16,758 nt of DNA, taken from positions 1-16,758 of the forward strand of contig JAHFMA010000006.1 of assembly GCA_023264475.1 (NCBI GenBank), written 5' to 3'. The stretch is from Candidatus Parcubacteria bacterium (GTDB lineage Bacteria; Patescibacteriota; Minisyncoccia; Phycocordibacterales; PALSA-1337). The notes under the pieces are model-generated. The model worked only from the letters and a program-made list of their open reading frames with translations, was not told the origin of the DNA and made no database searches. Shown here one piece after another: positions 6,622 through 12,046 of the stretch (the first letter of the stretch is position 1; each line of letters opens with the position of its first letter). The position numbers were made by a program, and so were the translations under genes.

Positions 6622-7653
6622 ATGAAGAAAATCCGCGTAGCGATAAATGGTTTCGGCAGGATCGGGCGCGCGTTCGTCAAGATCGCCAAAGACCGTCCGG
6701 AGATCGAGCTCGTCGCCGTGAACGATCTCGGCAACATCCAGAACTTCGCCTATCTCCTCAAGTACGACACCGCCTATGGAGTGAGCCCGTTCGAGGTCTC
6801 CGTCAGCTCCAAGGGCGATGCGCTCGTCGTCGACGGCCAGGAGATCCAGTTCGTGAGCGAGAAGGATCCGACGATGTTGCCCTGGAAGAAGCTCGGTATC
6901 GACGTGGTCGTCGAGTCGACAGGCCTCTTTACGTCTGCTGAGAAGGCCAACGCCCATATCGTCGCCGGCGCCAAGCGCGTGGTCATCTCCGCGCCGATCA
7001 AGGACGCGCCGGATGCCGCGGTGAAGGGCAAGACTATCCTCATGGCCATGAATGAGACTCAGATGGAGTCATGTCCGATCACTTCCAACGCTTCCTGCAC
7101 GACCAACGCCGGCTCGCCGCTCATCGCCATCCTCGACGAGGCCATCGGCATCGAGAAGGCCCTCCTCAATACCATTCATGCCTATACCGCCAGCCAGTCG
7201 CTCGTCGACGGTCCGGCCAAGAAGGACCTGCGCGAAGGCCGAGCCGCCGCTCAGAATATCGTGCCTTCATCGACTGGCGCCGCCATCGCCGTGACCGAGG
7301 TCGCGACTCAGCTCAAGGGAAAGTTCGACGGCATCTCCATCCGCGTGCCGGTCGTGACAGGCTCGATCGTGGACGTCACCTTCCTAGCCAAGCGCCAGAC
7401 GACGGCCGAAGAGGTCAACAACATCCTCAAGAAGGCCGCCACGGCCGCTCGCTGGAACGGCATCTTCGACGTGACCGAGGAGCCCTTGGTTTCGCATGAC
7501 ATCATCGGCAACCGCCACGCTTCGATCGCCGATCTCGCTATGACTCGCGTGGTCGGCGGCGACCTCGTCAAAGTCCTCGCTTGGTATGACAACGAGATGG
7601 GGTACACCTATACGCTAGTAGACCACGTGATCAAAGCAGGCAGGCTCATATAA
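6622..7653 (+). CDS. gap: Glyceraldehyde-3-phosphate dehydrogenase, type I
   Basis: 343 residues; oxidises and phosphorylates glyceraldehyde 3-phosphate to 1,3-bisphosphoglycerate with NAD(P). The Rossmann fingerprint INGFGRIGR is at 8-16 and Asp35 (AVNDLG) suggests preference for NAD. Catalytic loop SNASCTTNAGSP has Cys159; the second Cys usual in CTTNC is Ala here. His186 in NTIHAYTASQ activates the Cys. The substrate-binding stretch REGRAAAQNIVPSSTGAA (204-221) and C-terminal WYDNEMGYT are intact. Length is normal. It has its own promoter and its stop codon overlaps the A-tract of the opposing terminator. The adjacent pentose-phosphate genes would supply its substrate, giving a compact route from pentoses to lower glycolysis. 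Confidence 0.97.
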   Translation: MKKIRVAINGFGRIGRAFVKIAKDRPEIELVAVNDLGNIQNFAYLLKYDTAYGVSPFEVSVSSKGDALVVDGQEIQFVSEKDPTMLPWKKLGIDVVVESTGLFTSAEKANAHIVAGAKRVVISAPIKDAPDAAVKGKTILMAMNETQMESCPITSNASCTTNAGSPLIAILDEAIGIEKALLNTIHAYTASQSLVDGPAKKDLREGRAAAQNIVPSSTGAAIAVTEVATQLKGKFDGISIRVPVVTGSIVDVTFLAKRQTTAEEVNNILKKAATAARWNGIFDVTEEPLVSHDIIGNRHASIADLAMTRVVGGDLVKVLAWYDNEMGYTYTLVDHVIKAGRLI

Positions 7654-7686
7654 AAAGAATCCCCGCCTGCCAATAGGCAAGCGGGG
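7652..7686 (-). terminator. Intrinsic terminator for small minus-strand gene
   Basis: Stem 7661-7671 with 7676-7686 (11 positions, one C/A mismatch, 4-nt loop). The plus-strand A-run 7652-7656, which begins inside the gap stop codon, is the minus-strand T-tract. Confidence 0.8.
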
Positions 7687-7697
7687 AAACGAGTAGA

Positions 7698-8012
7698 TCA
7701 GACCGGGAAGGGTATCAGAGTCTGCCGGGACGCTTCGTTCTTGACGAGGCGCTTCTCGGCGAGGACCTGAGCTCCTTCTTTGCCTAGACACTGAGTGACT
7801 AACGAGATCAGGGTAGTCCGGTCGTTGTAGACCAGGCCCTCGACATCGATCGTCAGGTTCCGCGTCACGCCCCATTGCTGGAAATGACGGAAGCCGAACT
7901 TGTTCAAAGCAGTGCCGGCGGCCAAAGCGTAGGACGCTTCCTTGTCTGATCGTGAGATTTGAAGCCTTTTGTTTATGATCTTGGCTTCTGAGACGATATT
8001 TGAGAGGTGCAT
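7698..8012 (-). CDS. Small hypothetical protein
   Basis: 104 residues, no family recognised. Predicted mixed alpha/beta soluble protein: helix around 5-30 (SEAKIINKRLQISRSDKEAS), an Ala-rich helix, an alternating strand region (RNLTIDVEGLVYND), and a C-terminal helix (GAQVLAEKRLVKNEAS). No signal peptide or membrane segment. The frame is open 13 codons further, to 8051, but a near-consensus promoter (TTGACA, 17 nt, TACAAT) lies inside that extension and would start transcription at about 8022, so the ATG at 8012, 10 nt downstream, is preferred. Terminated by the hairpin at 7652-7686. The presence of both promoter and terminator argues it is a real expressed gene. Confidence 0.68.
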   Translation of the reverse strand: MHLSNIVSEAKIINKRLQISRSDKEASYALAAGTALNKFGFRHFQQWGVTRNLTIDVEGLVYNDRTTLISLVTQCLGKEGAQVLAEKRLVKNEASRQTLIPFPV

Positions 8013-8029
8013 AAGCGAATCTGCCCAGT

Positions 8030-8058
8030 ATTGTACTCCTAAAAATGTCATCTGTCAA
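8030..8058 (-). promoter_or_regulatory. Near-consensus promoter that fixes the start of the small gene
   Basis: On the minus strand: TTGACA (8053-8058), exactly 17 nt, TACAAT (8030-8035). It is the best -35/-10 pair in the window. Predicted transcription start is about 8022-8023. Confidence 0.75.
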
Positions 8059-8105
8059 TATGCCGTCATGCCCATATTCCGCTAGGGTTTTGGCCGCAGA
8101 TTGTC

Positions 8106-8111
8106 TATAAT
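8106..8111 (+). promoter_or_regulatory. -10 box of rpiB (near-leaderless)
   Basis: Perfect TATAAT ending 9 nt before the rpiB ATG, giving a leader of at most about 3 nt. No clear -35. Confidence 0.55.
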
Positions 8112-8120
8112 TACTCACAT

Positions 8121-8573
8121 ATGCAAATTATCCTCGCCGCTGACCATGCCGGCTACGAGCTCAAAGAAGAGCTCAAATCATTTCTGACATCAAAGGGCAT
8201 GAATGTGCTGGACGTCGGCGCTCATGAGCTCAAAGACGGCGACGATTACCCGGTCTATATGGCCGCCGCGGCCCTCAAGGTGGCCGAGGACCTAACCGGC
8301 GAGACACGCGCCATCATTGTCGGCGGCTCCGGCCAAGGCGAAGCTATGGTCGCCAATCGCTTCCCGGGCGTGCGCGCCGCTGTCTGGTACGGCGGCTCCG
8401 ACGAGATCATCCGCCTTTCGCGCCAGCACAATGACGCCAATATCCTCTCGATCGGCGCGCGCTTCACTGATGTTGCCACCGCCAAGCAGGCGGTCGAGCT
8501 CTGGCTGACCACGCCATTCTCCGGAGACGAGCGTCACGCCCGTCGCAATGCCTTGATCGATGCTATCGAGTGA
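8121..8573 (+). CDS. rpiB: Ribose-5-phosphate isomerase B (RpiB/LacAB family)
   Basis: 150 residues; interconverts ribose 5-phosphate and ribulose 5-phosphate. Family landmarks: ADHAGYELK (7-15), the anion loop GGSGQGEAMVANR (68-80), FPGVRAAVWYG (81-91) and the RQHNDANIL region (101-109, His103 for ring opening). Many RpiB enzymes use a Cys in CGTGIG as the base; here that position is Gly and Glu74 occupies the GSGxGE position, as in the mycobacterial-type enzyme, so Glu74 is the likely base. First of a run of four pentose-phosphate genes; rpe begins 22 nt after its stop. Translation appears leaderless. Confidence 0.92.
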   Translation: MQIILAADHAGYELKEELKSFLTSKGMNVLDVGAHELKDGDDYPVYMAAAALKVAEDLTGETRAIIVGGSGQGEAMVANRFPGVRAAVWYGGSDEIIRLSRQHNDANILSIGARFTDVATAKQAVELWLTTPFSGDERHARRNALIDAIE

Positions 8574-8595
8574 TAAGGATCGCCTTTCATATCAT

Positions 8596-9273
8596 ATGAG
8601 CAAAGCAGAGATCATCCCGGCCATCCTCCCCATGGACTTCATGGAGATTGAGGATGCGCTCGCGACCGTGAAGGGAGCGGTCAAGACCGTGCAGATCGAC
8701 GTCTGCGACGGCCAGTTCGCGCCCAACCCCACTTGGCCTTATCGCAAGCACGATGACAGCTTCGAGAAGATCCTGCACGAGCAGGAAGGTCTGCCCGGCT
8801 GGCAGGACCTCGACTTCGAGATCGACCTCATGTGCAATCGTCCCGAAGGATATGTCGATGAATGGGTCTCCGCCGGTGCGACCCGTGTGATCATCCATGC
8901 CGAAGCGACCGGCGACGTCACACGCGCCATCGGCATCCTCGAGGGACGCGTCGAGGTAGGCCTCGCCCTCGGCATAGACACGCCGCTCGACGCCATCGCT
9001 GCGCACCGCGAACATATCCAGTTCATCCAGCTCATGGGCATAGACACGGTCGGATTCCAACATCAGCCTTTCGACGAGAAGGTCCTCGGCCGCATCAAAG
9101 AAGCGCGCATCATGTATCCCGGCCTGCCGATCTCCGTGGACGGCGGCGTCTCGCTCGAGACCGCGCCGGAGCTCATCGCCGCCGGTGCAGACCGACTGGT
9201 GGTCGGCTCGGCCATTTTTGCGGCGGACAATCCATACGAGGCGATCGAAAGGTTCAAAGAGCTGGCTCGATAA
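8596..9273 (+). CDS. rpe: Ribulose-phosphate 3-epimerase-like TIM barrel
   Basis: 225 residues; expected to interconvert ribulose 5-phosphate and xylulose 5-phosphate, which transketolase next door needs. Barrel strands carry IIPAILPMDF (6-15), VQIDVCDGQFAPN (32-44), FEIDLMC (74-80), VIIHAEA (98-104), ISVDGGVS (179-186) and VVGSAIF (202-208, phosphate binding). The two catalytic Asp equivalents (Asp35, Asp182) are present, but two of the usual four metal ligands are changed: His to Gln33 and His to Asp77; the usual Ser after the first strand is Ala9. So the call to an epimerase is by fold and context, with a possibly altered metal site. The frame is open to an ATG at 8560 inside rpiB; the ATG at 8596 fits the family N-terminus. 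Confidence 0.83.
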   Translation: MSKAEIIPAILPMDFMEIEDALATVKGAVKTVQIDVCDGQFAPNPTWPYRKHDDSFEKILHEQEGLPGWQDLDFEIDLMCNRPEGYVDEWVSAGATRVIIHAEATGDVTRAIGILEGRVEVGLALGIDTPLDAIAAHREHIQFIQLMGIDTVGFQHQPFDEKVLGRIKEARIMYPGLPISVDGGVSLETAPELIAAGADRLVVGSAIFAADNPYEAIERFKELAR

Positions 9274-9293
9274 CAGAAAACCTCTTTCAAAGG

Positions 9294-9302
9294 TGTTATA
9301 AT
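9294..9302 (+). promoter_or_regulatory. Extended -10 promoter of split transketolase
   Basis: Perfect TGN-TATAAT (TG at 9294-9295, TATAAT at 9297-9302), 8 nt before the ATG. An extended -10 explains the missing -35 and predicts a near-leaderless message for both transketolase halves. Confidence 0.7.
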
Positions 9303-9310
9303 CCCTGTAA

Positions 9311-10147
9311 ATGTCCCTCACTGACGACAAAGTCAAATCTCTAGAAGGGAAAGCGCGCGACATCCGCCGCTCCATCATCGAGGCGCTCATCGAGGCCAAG
9401 TCTGGTCACACCGCCGGCCCGCTCGATATGGCCGATATCTTCACATATCTATATTTCCACGCCTTGAAGCACGACCCCAAGAAGCCTGATTGGGAATATC
9501 GCGACCGCCTCGTCCTTTCCAACGGCCACATCTGTCCTGTCCTCTACGCCACCATGGCGCACGCCGGCTATTTTCCCGTATCCGAATTGCAGACTCTGCG
9601 CAAGCTCGGCTCGCGCCTCCAGGGCCATCCGCACCGCGAATGGCTGCCGATGCTCGAGACTTCTTCCGGCCCATTGGGCTGCGGCTTGTCACAGACCGTA
9701 GGCATGGCCATCGCCGATCGTATCGATAGCGGACGCTCTTCCAGCAAGCAGTTCTATTGCCTCACGGGAGACGGCGAGCTCGACGAGGGCATGAATTGGG
9801 AGGCGATCATGATGGCCGGCAAGGAGAAGCTCCAGAATCTCACTGTCATCGTCGACCGCAACAATATCCAGATCGACGGCTTCACAGAGGACATCATGCC
9901 GCTCAACCCACTGGCTGATAAATGGCGTTCGTTCAATTGGCACGTCCAAGAGATCGACGGCCACAATTTCCGCGATATCGACAAGGCCGTCGGCGAGGCT
10001 CATGCCGTATTCGACAAGCCGTCGGTCATCATCGCCTACACGATTGCCTCCAAGGGCATCCCAGCCTTCGAACGCCAGTTCGAGTGGCATGGCAAGCCGC
10101 CGACCACGCCGGAAGAGATCGAGACAGCCAGGAACGCGCTCAAATAA
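9311..10147 (+). CDS. Transketolase, N-terminal (TPP-binding) subunit
   Basis: 278 residues, corresponding to the first domain of full-length transketolase. Contains SGHTAGPL (31-38, His33) and SNGH (70-73, His73), which contact substrate and cofactor, and the complete thiamine-diphosphate/metal motif from GDGELDEG (153-160) to VDRNN (181-185). Transfers two-carbon ketol units between sugar phosphates in the non-oxidative pentose phosphate pathway, but needs the second subunit for the pyrimidine-binding half. Ends with a stop immediately abutting the ATG of the C-terminal gene. Two-gene transketolases are known in archaea and some bacteria, so the split is a real arrangement rather than a sequencing frameshift: the downstream product has its own natural N-terminus. 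Confidence 0.94.
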   Translation: MSLTDDKVKSLEGKARDIRRSIIEALIEAKSGHTAGPLDMADIFTYLYFHALKHDPKKPDWEYRDRLVLSNGHICPVLYATMAHAGYFPVSELQTLRKLGSRLQGHPHREWLPMLETSSGPLGCGLSQTVGMAIADRIDSGRSSSKQFYCLTGDGELDEGMNWEAIMMAGKEKLQNLTVIVDRNNIQIDGFTEDIMPLNPLADKWRSFNWHVQEIDGHNFRDIDKAVGEAHAVFDKPSVIIAYTIASKGIPAFERQFEWHGKPPTTPEEIETARNALK

Positions 10148-11170
10148 ATGCTCAACCCAGAATTCAAACTCAATCCGAACCTCTTCCATGACGACGTGGA
10201 GCAATTGCCTATCCGCAAAGGCTTTGGCGAAGGCCTGCTCAAGGCCGCCGAAATAGACAAAAGGGTAGTCGGTCTCTGCGCGGACCTCACCGAGTCCACG
10301 CACATGCTCCCGTTCAAACAGAAATTCCCTGAGCGCTTCATCGAGATCGGCATTGCGGAGCAGAATCTCGCCGGCATCGCCTCCGGTATGGCCGCTATGG
10401 GCAAGATCCCGTTCATTACCTCATATGCCATGTTCTCGCCAGGCAGGAATTGGGAGCAGATCCGCACGACCATCGCCTATAATGACCGACCTGTGAAGAT
10501 CGCCGGCTCGCACGCCGGAGTATCTGTTGGCCCAGACGGCGGCACGCACCAAGCCATCGAGGATATCGCTATCACCCGCGTCATCCCACGCATGGTCGTG
10601 ATCTCGCCCTGTGACGCCATCGAAGCTCGCAAGGCCACCATGGCCGCCGCCAAGACCGACCAGCCGACCTACATCCGCCTCGCTCGCGAGAAGACACCGG
10701 TCATCACTACGGAGGACACACCATTCGAGATCGGCCGTGCTCAACTCGTCTATATGCCTGAGGCCAAGAAGCATCCCAAAGGCACCAATGGCCATCTCTA
10801 CGATGCCGCGATCATCGCGACTGGCGCCTTGCTCCACAAGGCCATCAAAGCCGCTCACGCCCTCTCTTCTTCAGGCAAGAAGGTGGCGGTGCTCAATCTA
10901 GCCACGGTGAAACCGCTCGACGAGCAGGCCGTCATCCGCCTGGCCACCGAGGCCGGTGCTATCGTGACCGTCGAGGAGCATCAGATCGCCGGCGGCATGG
11001 GCTCAGCCGTAGCTGAATGCCTAGCCGCTCATCGCCCGGTGCCCATCGAATTCATCGGCGTCAGAGACCAGTTCGGCCAATCCGGCAAGCCTGATGAGCT
11101 CATCGAGCTCTATAGCATGGGCGAATCACACATCAAGGAGGCTTTGCAGAGGGTCATGACCAGGAAATAG
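10148..11170 (+). CDS. Transketolase, C-terminal (pyrimidine-binding) subunit
   Basis: 340 residues, covering the pyrimidine-binding and C-terminal domains of transketolase. The TPP-activating glutamate is Glu71 in EIGIAEQN (66-73); SHAGVSVGPDGGTHQAIED (121-139, with His134) is the substrate region; the C-terminal domain has IATGALLHKA and the VEEHQIAGGMGSAV stretch. Start codon follows the previous stop with zero gap (TAAATG), with no Shine-Dalgarno sequence, so translation is presumably coupled and gives equal subunit amounts. Active sites would form at the interface of the two products, as in the fused enzyme. No terminator hairpin is evident just after the stop; the next promoter starts 28 nt later. 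Confidence 0.94.
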   Translation: MLNPEFKLNPNLFHDDVEQLPIRKGFGEGLLKAAEIDKRVVGLCADLTESTHMLPFKQKFPERFIEIGIAEQNLAGIASGMAAMGKIPFITSYAMFSPGRNWEQIRTTIAYNDRPVKIAGSHAGVSVGPDGGTHQAIEDIAITRVIPRMVVISPCDAIEARKATMAAAKTDQPTYIRLAREKTPVITTEDTPFEIGRAQLVYMPEAKKHPKGTNGHLYDAAIIATGALLHKAIKAAHALSSSGKKVAVLNLATVKPLDEQAVIRLATEAGAIVTVEEHQIAGGMGSAVAECLAAHRPVPIEFIGVRDQFGQSGKPDELIELYSMGESHIKEALQRVMTRK

Positions 11171-11197
11171 GCCGCGGCTCGTTTATCCACAAACCCA

Positions 11198-11226
11198 TTG
11201 CGCCAAGAAAGGCCCAGTGCTACGCT
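11198..11226 (+). promoter_or_regulatory. Promoter of leader ORF/attenuator unit
   Basis: TTGCGC (11198-11203), 17-nt spacer, TACGCT (11221-11226) with an extended-10 TG at 11218-11219. Transcription would begin at about the A of the ATG at 11233. Confidence 0.5.
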
Positions 11227-11232
11227 TGTCAT

Positions 11233-11313
11233 ATGAACGCAGTGATTACGAAGGTCTCAGTCTCGATGTCCGTCTCCGATATCCGGGGACGGGTCGGGAT
11301 CCAGTCTTTGTAA
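11233..11313 (+). CDS. Putative 26-residue leader peptide
   Basis: ATG to TAA reading MNAVITKVSVSMSVSDIRGR then VGIQSL. It begins 6 nt after a -10 box, so it would be translated from the first base of the message. It is rich in Val (5) and Ser (6), in a VSVSMSVS run. Codons 20-23 lie in GGGTCGGGA (11291-11299), which is complementary to part of the downstream hairpin. Whether it is translated is unproven; the evidence is position and the attenuator geometry only. Confidence 0.35.
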   Translation: MNAVITKVSVSMSVSDIRGRVGIQSL

Positions 11314-11341
11314 CGAATCTCCTAGATTAGGTACAAGAACA

Positions 11342-11366
11342 GGCTCCCGACCCAGGGAGCCTTTCG
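11342..11366 (+). terminator. Weak terminator hairpin, possible attenuator
   Basis: Perfect 8-bp stem AGGCTCCC (11342-11349) with 11356-11363, 6-nt loop, followed by only TTT then CGCTT. Bases 11346-11354 (TCCCGACCC) can alternatively pair perfectly with 11291-11299, which would prevent this hairpin. Confidence 0.5.
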
Positions 11367-11442
11367 CTTATCCTCCGCGCGACAGCGGCAGGAACGAAGG
11401 CGGACAGCACATTGCATAGCCAACATATAGGAGCAAGATCGC

Positions 11443-11652
11443 ATGAGCGGCACAAAGACAGCGACAACGGACAAGGTCGGATCGGCGCCAAGCGCAGGAT
11501 CCTCGATTGTGAGTGAGAGCCATGGCTTCACAGGCATCCCGTGGTGCTCGGATAACTCTTCTTCGCCTCCCGGCCTTATGCCGAGAGCCGGAGAGATGGA
11601 GCAGCCAATGGAACATCTGAATGATCCCGAAGTCCGCCTAGCCTCGGACTGA
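11443..11652 (+). CDS. Small Ser/Pro-rich hypothetical protein
   Basis: 69 residues, no family recognised; rich in Ser, Thr, Gly, Pro and Glu, with little predicted hydrophobic core, so probably disordered. No signal peptide, membrane segment or Cys pattern (single Cys in PWCSDN). TAGGAG lies 9 nt before the ATG, one of the few Shine-Dalgarno sequences here. A strong terminator begins 6 nt after the stop (11659-11690). The gene sits downstream of the leader/attenuator and has no better promoter of its own, so it is the natural target of that control. It might instead be a non-coding RNA with a chance ORF. Confidence 0.5.
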   Translation: MSGTKTATTDKVGSAPSAGSSIVSESHGFTGIPWCSDNSSSPPGLMPRAGEMEQPMEHLNDPEVRLASD

Positions 11653-11658
11653 TAGCCC

Positions 11659-11690
11659 AGCCGTCATCCCATAGTGGATGACGGCTTTTT
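11659..11690 (+). terminator. Strong intrinsic terminator
   Basis: Perfect 11-bp stem (11659-11669 with 11676-11686), 6-nt loop, five-T tract at 11686-11690. Ends the 11233-11652 unit just before the inverted-repeat element. Confidence 0.92.
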
Positions 11691-11746
11691 GCTTATTGTA
11701 AGACTCTACTCTTAAGGGGTGGTAGTTGTGGCTAGGTTTTTGCGAG

Positions 11747-11784
11747 CGTTCAAACTTCACGAAAATTTTCGTGATATTTGAACG
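11747..11784. repeat. 38-bp palindrome
   Basis: CGTTCAAA (11747-11754), 3 unpaired bases, CACGAAAA joined to TTTTCGTG (11758-11773), 3 unpaired bases, TTTGAACG (11777-11784). The arms are perfect apart from the symmetric 3/3 mismatch. It lacks a real loop, which favours a protein-binding site or cruciform over an RNA hairpin. GTTCAAAC recurs in direct orientation at 11955-11962. Confidence 0.8.
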
Positions 11785-11797
11785 TTGGCGGAGAAGT

Positions 11798-11977
11798 ATG
11801 ACTAATTCTCGCCAAAAACCTCATGTACACAATTCAAAAAGCATTGCCTCATTACCCTTGTGGCATATGACTCGTTTGGGACGACAAAATATTGTGCGAC
11901 ACAAAACAGGCCTTCAGGATTTTTGCAGGAATGAGGTGTTCCATTTGTGTCAGAGTTCAAACAAAATCTCGCGCTAG
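11798..11977 (+). CDS. Doubtful small ORF inside the palindromic element
   Basis: 59 codons from an ATG at 11798 to TAG at 11975-11977, ending exactly at the right inner inverted repeat. GGAG at 11790-11793 precedes the ATG by 4 nt. The product is basic and His/Cys-containing (MTNSRQKPHVHNSKS start) with no recognisable motif or regular hydrophobic pattern. The palindrome 11747-11784 would lie just upstream as a possible operator. Could equally be chance in a non-coding element. Confidence 0.2.
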   Translation: MTNSRQKPHVHNSKSIASLPLWHMTRLGRQNIVRHKTGLQDFCRNEVFHLCQSSNKISR

Positions 11978-12007
11978 CCACCCCAAAAGGAAAAGTCTTA
12001 CCACATA

Positions 12008-12016
12008 TGTTATAGT
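12008..12016 (+). promoter_or_regulatory. Extended -10 promoter of uvrB
   Basis: TG at 12008-12009 and TATAGT at 12011-12016, 30 nt before the uvrB ATG, directly abutting the right end of the inverted-repeat element. Its complement reads TATAAC on the minus strand, so leftward transcription into the element is also conceivable. No LexA-type operator was noticed. Confidence 0.5.
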
Positions 12017-12046
12017 CGGGTTCTCAATCAACCACCACTCACTACC

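Larger units (their letters stand above)
11698..12001. repeat. 304-bp inverted-repeat-bounded palindromic element
   Basis: The outer ends match in inverted orientation: GTAAGACT (11698-11705) with AGTCTTAC (11994-12001), then after 10 (left) or 9 (right) unpaired bases GGGGTGG (11716-11722) with CCACCCC (11978-11984), then CTAG and GCGAG/CTCGC on each side. Inside are a 38-bp near-perfect palindrome (11747-11784) and a second hairpin (11785-11815), plus nested matches at 11827-11832/11945-11950 and 11847-11853/11930-11936. It is visibly more AT-rich than its neighbours, carries no transposase, and has no clear target-site duplication. It could be a non-autonomous mobile element (MITE-like) or the gene of a structured RNA; I recognise neither. 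Confidence 0.6.

Noticed and set aside
8587..9399. Minus-strand ORF of 270 codons
   Set aside because: Antisense to rpe and the start of transketolase; no recognisable domain.
11726..11797. TTG-started extension of the ORF inside the palindromic element
   Set aside because: It would encode the palindrome itself; if anything is translated the ATG at 11798 with GGAG upstream is more likely.
11716..11984. tmRNA or intron-containing tRNA, suggested by GGGGTGG/CCACCCC ends and GTTCAAAC resembling a T-loop
   Set aside because: No T-arm stem flanks GTTCAAAC at the right distance from the 3' acceptor-like arm, and no D-arm or anticodon arm can be drawn on either strand.
11698..12001. RNase P RNA, SRP RNA or 6S RNA
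   Set aside because: The conserved core sequences of RNase P and SRP RNA are absent, and the pairing layout is not that of 6S RNA.
11698..12001. Insertion sequence with target-site duplication
   Set aside because: No transposase-sized ORF and no convincing direct duplication at either possible boundary; kept only as an element of unknown type.
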